Part shown: positions 12,906 through 24,100 of the stretch, piece after piece
Layout: each line of letters opens with the position of its first letter
How positions within the stretch are numbered: the first letter of the stretch is position 1
Assembly: GCF_024166365.1 (NCBI RefSeq)
Contig: NC_064820.1
Span: 143,798,001-143,862,000 of the forward strand
Direction: 5' to 3'
From: Elephas maximus indicus
Lineage: Eukaryota; Chordata; Mammalia; Proboscidea; Elephantidae
DNA: 64,000 nucleotides
Notes under the pieces: model-generated
Told to the model about the DNA's origin: nothing
Database searches by the model: none
Seen by the model: only the letters and a program-made list of their open reading frames with translations
Made by a program: the position numbers and the translations under genes

Positions 12906-13925
12906 TTATTGGTCATCTGACCAAACAATCTCCTTTAGCATTTCTTGTAGCCTTGGTTTGGTTTTTGCAAATTCTCTAAACTTGTGTTTATCTGTAAATA
13001 TCTTAATTTCTCCTTCATATTTCAGAGAGAGTTTTGCTGGATATATGATCCTTGGTTGGCAGTTTTTCTCCTTCAGTGCTCTGTATACGTCGTCCCATTC
13101 CCTTCTTGCCTGCATGGTTTCTGCTGAGTAGTCTGAACTTATTCTTATTGATTCTCCCTTGAAGGAAACCTTTCTTTTCTCCCTGGCTGCTTTTAAAATT
13201 TTCTCTTTATCTTCGGTTTTGGCAAGTTTGATGATAATATGTCTTGGTGTTTTTCTTTTTGGATCAATCTTAAATGGGGTTCGATGAGCATCTTGGATAG
13301 ATATCCTTTTGTCTTTCATGATGTCAGGGAAGTTTTGTGTCAGGAGTTCTTCAACTATTTTCTCTGTGTTTTCTGTCCCCCCTCCCTGTTCTGGGACTCC
13401 AATCACTCGCAAGTTATCCTTCTTGATAGAGTCCCACATGATTCTTAGGGTTTCTTCATTTTTTTAAATTCTTTTATCTGATTATTTTTCAGCTATGTTG
13501 GTGTTGATTCCCTGGTCCTCCAGATGTCCCGGTCTACATTCTAGTTGCTCGAGTCTGCTCCTCTGACTTCCTATTGCGTTGTCTAATTCTGTAATTTTAT
13601 TGTTAATCTTTTGGATTTCTACATGCTGTCTCTCCATGGATTCTTGCAACTTATTAATTTTTCCACTATGTTCTTGAATAATCTTTTTGAGTTCTTCAAC
13701 AGTTTTATCAGTGTGTTCCTTGGCTTTTTCTGCAGTTAGCCTAATTTCATTTGTGATGTCTTTAAGCATTCTGTAAATTTGTTTTTTATATTCTGTATCT
13801 GATAATTCCAGGATTGTATCTTCATTTGGGAAAGATTTTGATTCTTTTGTTTGGGGAGTTGGAGAAGCTGTCATGGTCTGCTTCTTTATGTGATTTGATA
13901 TGGACTGCTGTCTCCGAGCCATCAC
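12906..13925 (-). pseudogene. L1 ORF1 (RNA-binding chaperone), two in-frame stops
   Basis: Starts at 13,925. The N-terminal half (to 13,482) is a long coiled coil with heptads such as EELKKIIQEHSGKINKLQES. After two in-frame TAA codons near 13,480 and 13,460 the same frame resumes, with the RRM and C-terminal domain (GVPEQGGGTENTEKIVEELL to the end near 12,906). ORF1p normally trimerises and coats L1 RNA. The lesions separate the coiled coil from the RNA-binding half. Confidence 0.93.
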
Positions 13926-14149
13926 TGGGAAACTAGTTTTTCCAGAAAGTCCGCTGGTACGCTGGCTCCTGGCTCTGAAGACAATCGCTGTCTCCCCGTA
14001 TTTGTTCGTTCTCCGTCTCTAAATCTGTGTTTGTTGTTCAGAGTTTGTAGACTGTTATGTATGTGATCGATTCACTTGTTTTTCCGAGTCTTTGTTGCAA
14101 GAGGGATCCGCGGTAGCGTCCACCTAGTCCGCCATCTTGGCCCCGCCTC
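13926..14149 (-). promoter_or_regulatory. L1 5' UTR, unusually short
   Basis: Only about 224 bp separate the element start from the ORF1 ATG. The related L1 at 43.6-46.3 kb has about 1.3 kb here. The first ~80 bases of both leaders are similar. Confidence 0.7.
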
Positions 14150-14189
14150 GTAATATTCTTTTTAAAGTTCATTCCACCCCAGGAGTTGT

Positions 14190-14300
14190 TATCATTATTC
14201 TCCCATTTTTCTGATGAGGAAACTTAGGGTCAAAGAGGTTAAAGGACTTGTCCAAAGCATGACAGCTAGTACATGGCAGAACCTGAATGGTGTTAACCAC
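14190..14300 (-). repeat. MIR fragment
   Basis: Contains TGATGAGGAAACTTAGGGTC and the following reversed MIR core. Confidence 0.65.
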
Positions 14301-16419
14301 TTCTAGATTATTTTAATTCATTCGTCTTTCTAACAATCTCATGAGGTCTGTAAGTAGCATGGCAAAACAGGTATACTTCACAGGTGAAAAAATTCAAGGT
14401 CTACAAAGGCTAAATTAAAGATTAAAATTCAGTGTACATAAAGATACTAAGCATTATGATGCTGCCTGCTGCGTATCACACTAAATTAGCATTAGCAGCC
14501 ATAAGTAAAATAATTTCACAAAAGCTAGTCTGATACTCAGTATCATAGTAACAACACAGGCAATGGACATGGAGTTCTAGTTTAAGTGAACATTCTAATA
14601 CGGTGGTCAAAACATTACCTTTTGAAACTTCCAGAAAAGTTTATCTGTTAGTTCTCAATTTTTTCCTAACTACAACGGAGCAAGATTGATGCTGATATAA
14701 TTGTCACATGTGGTACAGAAAACTTAACAGGAATTCAAAATTATACAGTGAACTTTTATGCTTCCATTATCAGCTTGGCATAATAAACTAATTGAGGGCA
14801 ATGCGACTGCTTATAAATCACTCAAACAACCCAACATTAATATTTAATAAACTTCTATTCTCACTCTGTAAATATTTTAATACTTCTAACAAAGATATTC
14901 TATAACAGAAAGGACTTTTAAAAAAGGTTTCTATTAACTCTGAAATCTGCTTATGTATTTTTTTTTTTTTTAAATAGCAGCAGTCAATATATCACGCTAA
15001 AAATAGTATATATTAGAAACAAAAAAGGGATGCCTTTTTTTCCAACTTAGAATTTAAAAAAAAAAAAAAAGAAGCTAATTATTCAATCTGGTGACATACT
15101 GGTATAAACTTAATATGAAATTACCAAGAATGCTTTCTCCCACATTTACACAGGATATACAGTTAAATCAGAGATGTGCATATCTAAGAAACACTAAATC
15201 TTTACATAAAATATATGCTTCCAAATATCATTTGAATGGTTTCATTTTTAACTTTAAAAAATCAAAATTAAATACATGTTTAGAAATTATGTATTGATGC
15301 TTTGTTTTCTTAATCTGTTCTCTAAAAAATATGTGAAGTCAGGAGGTTTTGGTCTAAACTCCTTTTATAATTTTCTTTTACTTTTTACTGAAGTTGTCTT
15401 TCTCAAAACTAGAGGTTGGAAAAACCAAGGAAATCAGTTCCAAATACACTTTCAATACCCGTTTGATGAAACAGAAGCAGAAGCGATAAGGTATTCACTT
15501 CCTTTTTGTTTGTTCATTTAATCAGTGTTTTTGAAGTGACTGTCACATGCATGCTCACCACTCCCTCCTAGGTCTTTAAGGATCTGTGGTAATTCCAGGA
15601 CAAAGCCAGCAACTACAGAACTTCCACCATGTTCATAGTGGCAGAGTCACTACGTATAAAGTACAGAACTTTTCTTTCTTACTTTCCTTCTTTTTGGTGA
15701 CATAATAGATTAGCGTGTGCTAACTCAAAAGGGTTTCTTTAATAATGGAAGATGACATGAATTCTCCTGAAATCCTCTTTTATCTTATCTAATATCAAAA
15801 TGAATTAATATTGAACATTAATGGCCAAAATATTTTGCAAAATACAACAGATAGTTTCACTTTCTATGAACAGATAATAGTATTTACTTCAGATAATGAT
15901 GTAGGATATCTGTTCTCTGACAACTCCCCATCAAATTCCACTCTGAGATGCAACGACTGTCCTATCATAACCATTAAGGTCAACCACAGCATCCATGATG
16001 GCGCTAGTGAGTAAATGCAAAATACTTCTGATCTACCTCTAGGAAAAGCCGCATTTGTGTTTGTTTTTCTTATTGCAATATTTTTATTCATTAAAATTGA
16101 ATTTGAAATAGATTACTTTCTCTTCTTTTGCCTTTTATAATTCCACTAAATAGTTCAGGACAGTAAAAAAGAAACGGTGTGTTTTGGAATGCAGTATGTT
16201 ATGTCTACCAGTTTGGTTCTCTTCAGACATGGATAATTGAGAAAGAAATACAAAGCACAGTGTCATATTTAAAAAATCTTTTTCTAAAACACAAAGCTTC
16301 CCTGAGATAACAATATAATGAATTAACAACTCTCTTTATGGGATAAACAAATGTAATAATAAACAGTTAAAAAGCAATGTGATATATAGTCCTAATCAAC
16401 CCTTTACTGTTACCAGTCT
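14301..16419. other. AP3S1 intron 3, repeat-poor
   Basis: About 2.1 kb of AT-rich sequence without SINEs or LINEs that I recognise, with poly-A/T runs near 14,960 and 15,055. Short open frames (for example 15,811-16,014 plus, 15,864-16,091 minus) have no recognised domain. Confidence 0.5.
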
Positions 16420-16948
16420 ATTGTTGTTGTTGTCAGGTGCCTTTGAGTCGGTTTCAACTCATAGCGACCCTATGCAAAATGGAACGAAAGCACTTCCTGG
16501 TCCTGTGCCATCCTTACAATCGTTGTTATGCAGCTACTGTGTCAATCCACCTCATTGAGGGTCCTCCTCTTTTTTGCTGACCCTCTACTTTGCCAAGCAT
16601 GATGTCCTTCTCCAGGGACTGATCCCTCCTGACAACGTGTCCAAAGTATGTAAGATGCAGTCTCACCATCCTTGCTTTTAAGGAGCATTCTGGTTGTGCT
16701 TCTTCCAAGACAGATTTGTTCATTCTTTTGGCAGTCCATGGTATATCCAATATTTTCTGCCACCGCCACAATTCAAAGGCATCAATTCTTCTTTGGTCTT
16801 ACTTATTCACTGTCTAGCTTTCACATGCATATGGCGTGATTGAAAATACCATGGCTTGGATCAGGCGCACCTTAGTCTTCAAGGTAACATCTTTGCTTTT
16901 CAACACTTTAGTGAGGTCCTTTGCAGCAGATTTGCCCAATGCAATGGG

Positions 16949-17467
16949 TCATTTGACTTCTTGATTGCTGTTTCCGGGGCTGTTGATTGTGGATCCAAGT
17001 AAAATGAAATCCTTGACAACTTCAATCTCTTCTCCGTTTATCATGATGTTGCTTACTGGTCCAGTTGTAAGGATTTTTGTTTTCTTTATATTGAGGTGCA
17101 ATCCATACTGAAGGCTGTGGTCTCTGACCTTCATTAGTAAGTGCTTCAAGTCCTCTTCGCTTTCAGCAAGCAAGGTTGTGTCATCTGCATAACGCAGGTT
17201 GTTAATGAGTTTTCCTCCAATCCTGATGCCCTGTTCTTCTTCAAATAGTCCAGCTTCTCGGATTATTTGCTCAGCATACAGATCGAATAGGTATGATGAA
17301 AGCATACAACCCTGATGCACACCTTTCCTGACTTTAAACCGATCAGTATCCCCTTGTTCTGTCCAAACAACTGCCTCTTGATCTATGTAAAAGTTCCTCA
17401 TGAGTACAATTAAGTGTTCTGGAACTCTCATTCTTTGCAATGTTATCCATAATTTGTTATGATCCAC
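16949..17467 (-). pseudogene. RTE reverse transcriptase fragment
   Basis: A 172-codon frame holding the RT palm, with FKVRKGVHQGCMLSSYLFDL and the catalytic YADD. It is the longest RTE coding remnant in the window. It lacks the endonuclease and fingers in the same frame, so it is inactive. Confidence 0.88.
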
Positions 17468-18085
17468 ACAGTTGAATGTCTTTGCGTAGTCAATAAAACA
17501 TAGCTAAACATCCTTCTGGTATTCTTTGCTTTCAGCCAGGATCCATCTGACATCAGCAATCATATCCCTTGTCCTCTTCTGAAACCAGCCTGAATTTCTG
17601 CAGTTCCCTGTCGATATACTGCTGTAGCCGTTGATGAAGTAAAAGAAATGAACAGATTTCAAAGGGTGGCTCGAGAAGACAAAGTAAAGTATTATAATGA
17701 CATGTGCAAAGAGCTGGAGATGGAAAACCAAAAGGGAAGAACACGCTTGGCATTTCTCAAGCTGAAAGAACTGAGGAAAAAATTCAAGCCTCAAGTTGCA
17801 ATACTGAAGGGTTCTAGGGGAAAATATTAAATGATGCAGGAAGCATCAAAAGAAGATGGAAGGAATACAGAGTCATCATACCAAAAAGAATTAGTCAATG
17901 TTCAACCATTTCAAGAGGTAGCATATGATCAGGAACCGATGGTACTGAAGGAAGAAGTCCAAGCTGCTCTGAAGGCACTGGTGAAAAACAAGGCTCGAGG
18001 AATTGACAGAATACCAATTGAGATGTTTAAACAAACAGATGCAGTGCTGGAGGTGCTCATTCGTCTATGCCAAGAAATATGGAAG

Positions 18086-18193
18086 ACTATTTTTGTCATT
18101 GGTATAAATGTATATATCACAGAACTTCTGCCAATTCAACTTTTTATAAGTGCAATAATCCAGACAAAGAGCTGAGTGTATACAAAGCTATGA
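18086..18193. repeat. 108-bp segment inserted in RTE, copy of 19,325-19,434
   Basis: Interrupts the RTE frame after GGAAG and is followed by resumed RTE sequence. It is highly similar to 19,325-19,434, part of the L1 3' UTR region next door, and both copies share the same two ends. Confidence 0.8.
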
Positions 18194-18524
18194 AGAGATC
18201 CATATTTATGCCTATTCCTAAGAAAGGTGATTCAACCGAATGTGGAAATTATAGAACAATATCATTACCAATCTATATATAAGTAAAATTTGGCCTCTCC
18301 TCCTTTACTAGAAAAGTACAAAACAAAATTCAGCAGTGCTTCTCAAACAGTTTCCAGAAGGAAAGCAAACATATATCAAAGGGATCTTCCAGCCTATTCC
18401 CCTAGGCTCTAAATTTCTTTGAAGTCTCCTCTTACAGAGCTTTAAATGTTATAGAAAAGTGATATTGTGCCTCATTATACATATTAATCTTAAAGTATAA
18501 TCTCTTCACCACCATCTATCTTTT

Positions 18525-19434
18525 TTTTTAATAATTTATTTTTGTTGTTATTTAGAATATACATAGCAGAACACAGACAGACCAGTTCAACAATTTCTAA
18601 GTGTACAATTCAGTGACATTAAGTTCTTCAAGCTGGGCAACCATTCTCACTCTCCTTTTCTGAGTTGTTCCTCTCCCATTACCACAGACTCACTGCCCCC
18701 TAAATTTCCTTTCTAATCTTTTGAATTGCTGTTATCAATTTCATCCCACATAGATAGAGATAGATATTAAAAGATCTTAATGCTCAAGGTAGATATTCTT
18801 TACTGTTAAGCTAAACTATTGTTTGGCTTTAAGAAGACCTCAAGGGATATTTCTGCACAATAGTTTCAGGGATTTATCCAGCTTCCAAGGCTCCAGAAAT
18901 GCTGGAATCCATGAGAATATGAAATTCTGTTCTGCACTTTTCTACTTCTCATCAGGATTCTTCAATAGAATCTTTTATCAAAATGCTCAGTAATGGTAGC
19001 TGGGCACCACCTAGTTTTGTTCTGGTCTCACAGCAAAGAAGGCAATTAGCCACACATTCCATTTGCTCCTCCTATTCCTGACTCTTCTTCCTCTGTTCCT
19101 CCAGGCAAATAGAGAGGAACTGTTGTGCCTTGGATGGCTGCTTGCAAACTTTTAATACCCCAGGCACTACACAATGAACTAGGAGGTAGAACAGAAGCAC
19201 TAAACATGTTATTAGGCCAATTAACTGGGATGTCCCATGAAACCATGACCCTAAACCTCTAAACCAAAGATCTAAATCCCATGAGGTATTTACTTGTACA
19301 TAAGCAGCCTCAAAAGCTACTCTTACTATTTTTGTCATTGTTATAAATATACATGTATTACACAACCTCTGGCAATTCAACTTTTTATAAGTGCAATAAT
19401 CCAGACAAAGAGCTGAGTGCATACAAAGCTATGA
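18525..19434 (-). mobile_element. L1 3' UTR remnant (older subfamily)
   Basis: Diverged but collinear with the L1 3' UTR at 7.6-8.6 kb, for example the block around CTTGGATGGCTGCTTGCAAA against TTAGATAGCCGCTTGTTAGC. Minus orientation. No coding potential. Confidence 0.65.
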
Positions 19435-20994
19435 TAACAATGACTGATCATGGAATTTAGGTAAAGTATGACATCAGGAGGGTCAGGGATGATGAGAAAA
19501 AAACTAAGGGTCCCAAAAAGGCTTGAAGAATTGTTGGAGTAACAAAAATAGTGATATTAAAACTTAAGAGATAGCAGACAGTGGAATATGTGAAACTGAG
19601 ATGAAGGAGGGGCTGTGGTTTGGGTAACAACAAGGTCTAGAAGTAAGCATTGAGGTGAGGTAGAGGACAAATTTATTGGAGAAGAGAAGTTCCAGGTTTG
19701 AAGACACCGGGGTATTGAAAGAATTATCTATATGAATATTGAAATCACCAAGAATTATAACACAAGTAATGTGTGAGTGAATGTTATTGAACTAGGAACT
19801 GAAATCTGTTGCCGGACAATTCTCCATGTGTCTGTCATTTCTGTATATATTATAAGCAGAGGCACTGACTGCTTTTGTTCTGAACTGTATTTTCAAGGGT
19901 ATTTGTACACCAAACAGCGTTGGAAAACAGAGTCTTTCCCTCCGGAGCAAACGGTAGGTTTACCTACACCCCTGAAAGAAAGGGCGTCTTCTTCTGGGAC
20001 AAAAGATAGATATGTTTAGTGCCCACTATAAAAGATTCCAGGTCCCCAAGTTTGAAGTTCTTCTTCTGTAACTCAACCCACTGGGTATGCAGGTATCATA
20101 TGGCCCACTTCCATCACCTGTTAGGAACTATGATTCAGGGAACCAACGCAAGCAAATGCTTTTACTCTGGCTATTGCTCCTGTTGTTAGTAATAAAATCA
20201 TGTGTCTCTAGCCAAGAAGTCTTACATCCTCTGCCAGCCTCCATGAAACTGTGGCAGGTTAATCTGTTAGCTTTCAAGCAGGGTAAAGTCTCATATCCTT
20301 GATAAGTTCTTTACAAAATCTTCAATGAATGGGAGGTAGGAATGAGAAATGCCTACAACAGGATGGGTAGAAGGTGGTATAGTTTATAATATGAGAGTCA
20401 AAGTTGGAGGAGTTTTAGAAGAGAAAATGCTCTTGAAGTATCAATGAGAAGCAAAGAGAGCACCTCCAGGTATACTGGTATATGGGAAGTGGGACAGAAA
20501 ACGGCTAGCACCTGAAAGAGTTGCAGGTAGTGTCACTAGGGAAGCCAGATTTAAGTTAGAACAAAAAAGGTAAATGTAATGTTAACAGAAGAGGTTGAAG
20601 ATAAAGAGGAGCTTGCTGATGACTGACCTTGAGTCCCAGGGACAGTATGAAAGATTTTCAGGAGACAAGGAGGGGTAGGTTTGGGGGTCATTTGGGTTGT
20701 GGTATGCAGAGCCACACATTGTTAGAGACTCACTAGTCTTGGGCTTCTTGGACTTACACAAACAGGAAAGAAGGGCAGGATGAGATGACTTGTGATTAGT
20801 CTTAACCCAATTAAATTAGTCTATGTGTTTCTCCATCCTTTGTTCCTCTTTCACCCACCCAATATCTACTATGGAACATCTTATGTCTTACCAAAAAAAA
20901 AAGTCATTTTAGAAAATTCAGAACATACAAGTTTTTTTTTAATAAGAATGCCAAAACTGTTACTTAAGAAAGTAAGAGGCATGTGTTAACTTAC
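19435..20994. other. AP3S1 intron 3, unique sequence
   Basis: No gene or clear repeat recognised. Short open frames at 19,777-20,019 and 20,087-20,302 lack domain features. Confidence 0.5.
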
Positions 20995-21106
20995 TTGAAT
21001 TAGATCTAAAATGCCAAGTTCACTTTCTGAAGAATCCACACAGAAGACAAAATATAACGTTGCGTAATGTCTATAAATCAGTTTGTTGTCAGATCCTCCT
21101 ATTAAC
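20995..21106 (-). CDS. AP3S1: AP3S1 exon 3
   Basis: This exon is 112 nt. It follows an AG acceptor at 21,107-21,108 and ends before a gtaag donor at 20,990-20,994. It begins with the last base of the split leucine codon and continues [20 protein letters not shown]...[14 protein letters not shown], the central beta-strand and helix of the sigma subunit. It ends in phase 0. Together, exons 2 and 3 total 204 nt, so removing both would keep the frame. Confidence 0.96.
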
Positions 21107-24100
21107 CTAAATGACAAAACAAAACAACTGGAATGTTATAGGGAACAAAATGCAGAACATTTTCATTAGTTCAAGCAACTTGATAATTCGTTTCTTTTAT
21201 AAAATGAAAGCTAACATTTAATCGCAAAAGCATTCAAGTGAGCTTGTTTCAGAGGACTGAATAAATTCAGGTGGCCTGTTTTCAAGTAAATGAAGTTGGT
21301 GCTTAATTTTAGTTCATTAATTCATTAAAATATTTACTGAGTACCTTCTATGTGCCAGGCACTGATAGTCGGTGAGGTGTAACAAATAAGTAAGAAAATT
21401 ATCAAGTAATGGAAGATGCTACATAATCAAAATAGGATGACACCATATTGGTGGATTTGCTACTTCAGACCAGGTAATAATATAAAAGTGACATTTAGGC
21501 TGACATCTAATAAGTTGGACATGAAAATATTTAGAGGAGAATATTTCAGGTAAAGGTAGAACTAATAAAAAGGTCATTTCATCAAGAACAAACTATGTAT
21601 GTTCAAGGAACAGAAGAAGGTCGGTCAGTGTACAAGGAAAGAATAGCAAACACTGAGTTCAAAGAAGCACGCAGAAATCAGATCATAGGGCATTTCTAAG
21701 TCCTTACTAGATTTTACTCCATAAAGATCACAGTAAGTTACACAGCTTAAGACTGATTATGAACTAGGAAAAAAAAAAAAAAGAATATTTAAGTTTTGGA
21801 TAGATTTACCATCAAGATGTCCTCCAAGAATACATTTTGTTTTGGAATATAAATGCAAGAAAACTGAATTAAGAGATACTTAATTCTTTCATCAAGTATT
21901 TTTATTTATATTGATTAGAATTTCAGCATTTTTTAAATCATAATTCAGGTCCATTCCAAACATTTTACATTTTTTTAAAACATATCTCAGTGATTTCAGA
22001 GTTAAATTTGTAATAATTCATATTCTCAAATGAGCCTTTAACACTAACAATTTAAAAATCAAAGCTAAATATAATCAAAGCTAACTGAACATTCAAATAG
22101 GACACAGGAAAATAGCACCTATTTCTTACTCAGTAAAAATAACACTAAACTTATAAGCTATTGAAACCAAACAACTTCTCTCAACATATACTATTTTTAT
22201 GTCCTCAAATAGCAAAAGTGGAAATGATTTTTGACAATAATTTAAAAATCCTATAGGGTCGCCATGAGTCAGAAACAACTCGATGGCAGTGGGCTTGGTT
22301 TTTGGGGGGGGTTTATTACATTCCATACCAGAATTTGTATCAGTATTTATCATCAGTATTTACTACAGTTTAAAGATAAAATTGTGTATTTAAAGGCAAA
22401 ATATGTGGTTGCCATATTAATATCTTTGCTTTCTTATTAATAGGTATATTGAAGCTTAAAGTTTTCAAAAGTTTTGTCCTCTTAAAGCAAAGCAAAATAA
22501 AAATTTAAGATAATCATAATATTAAGGATGAATCAAAACCTGCTGTTTATGTTCTTTTTTGTCTCTTTATGGGAACAATTGAAATCATAGTCTATAAATA
22601 TAATTTAATTATCTTTTTTACAGAAGCAATTATCTAGCATAGTAAACCAAAAAATCAAACCAAACCCACTGGCATCAAGTCAATTCTGATTCAAAGCGAC
22701 CGTGTAAGACAGGATAGAACTAACTGCTCCATAAGGTTACCTAGGCATAAACCTTATGGAAGCAGACTGTCAAGCAGACTGTCCCATTTCTCTTCCAAGG
22801 ACCAGCTGGTGGGTTTGAACTGTCAATCTTTTGGTTAACAGCCAAGCGCTTAACCAAGGCGTCACCAGGGCTCCCTGTGGAATTTAATACACCACATATG
22901 ACCGTAAAATCTTACAAATCCTCTTGCCGGAAATTTTCATTTTAAAGAGAAAACTGAAACCCAACAATTTAAGTAACTCGACCAAGGAAACCAAGCTCAT
23001 TAGTGATAAAACTAGAACTGGACCAGATTCTGACACAAACATTTGGTTTCTACCTTTCATAAGGTTGGAAATGAACATCGCAAATTCCAGATATAATTTT
23101 TCTAGTTCAAGCAGTGCCCTAGTTAGATCAATCAGGTTCTTGCACGTCTACTATATACAGTGTACTGTGCTGGGTGATAAGTTTCCTATGAGATAAGAGA
23201 TTAAGAGGCTAACTCCATAGACTAAAAAAAAGAAGAAAAATGAGTAAAATTAGATATAAAACAGAAAGCAGGTACACTTGTCTCAAGTATTAAATGGGAC
23301 GCCCTGAGTTAATAGAAAAATTTATAAGCTCGTAAGTTCATTTATATATTTCAAGTGTAACATTACATAACCTTTTAAGAAATTAAGTTTTCTACATGAT
23401 GAAAGTACTCTATAGTCAGACAAGAATGAATTCCGTGAAATGAACTGTTTTGCATTATATGCATCATACCCATTAAAATATAGAAAAGTCTAGGTTTCCA
23501 TAACTAACCTGTGATTACTCATAATGGGGATCAGCATGGTTTTCAAACTGTCCATGAGGAAGTATCTTATGAAGAATATTAATTACATAAACATAGGAGA
23601 TGAAATTTATTCAACTATTGGAGAGTAACCTGATTTCAAAGCAGCGATTCATTTCAAAGTATTTATAATAGATGGCAAGATAATTATAAGTGATTCTTAT
23701 TTATTTTAAAAATGGAGAAACCTATTAGCTTAATTTAATTCCTCTCCTTGCATACACACACACGCACATATACAGAGACAACATATGATATATGAACAGG
23801 TAATTATGCCTAAAGAACACACTGTAGTCATTAAAAAGAATGAGGCCGCTCTGTTGTGTTTACATGTAAAGTTTTAAAAAATGTTACATGAAAACAAGCA
23901 ACATGCAAACCAGCATATACAGTGTAATCTCAAAAGTAAAAAAAATTTAATGTTATACTTTCACATGAGAGTCAACACAAAGTTAATTTTCTAGAAGGAA
24001 ACACAAGAAACTAGGAAGAAGGACTAAGATTGGGAGAAAACCCATTGCCATCAAGTTGATTCCAACTCACAGTGACCCTATAGGACACAGTTTCCAAGGA

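Larger units (their letters stand above)
7620..14149 (-). mobile_element. Full-length L1 retrotransposon
   Basis: A 6.5-kb element on the minus strand with 5' UTR, ORF1, ORF2, 3' UTR and poly-A (T-run at 7,620-7,632). It is flanked by GTAATATT at 7,612-7,619 and 14,150-14,157. The 5' end begins with a GC-rich AAGATGGCGG block, an L1 5' UTR start with a YY1-like site. The element is young-looking but inactive: ORF1 has two in-frame stops and ORF2 has at least two frameshifts. Its orientation matches AP3S1 transcription. Confidence 0.95.
16420..18290 (-). mobile_element. RTE LINE copy C with 5' inversion (twin priming)
   Basis: 16,420-17,635 is the RTE 3' half on the minus strand. 17,637-18,290 is the segment lying just upstream in the element, but on the plus strand. 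The minus part encodes RT with [20 protein letters not shown] around 17,170. The plus part encodes the preceding fingers region ([20 protein letters not shown] near 17,980). The two inner ends are 5' ends joined head to head, the expected product of twin priming. Confidence 0.9.

Noticed and set aside
15811-16091. Open frames on both strands in repeat-poor intron
   Set aside because: No recognised domain, splice context or codon bias; left as unique intron.
1-20994. Search for AP3S1 exon 4
   Set aside because: No segment encoding VFVETLDKCF or LEKSEAGLAG in minus orientation was seen.
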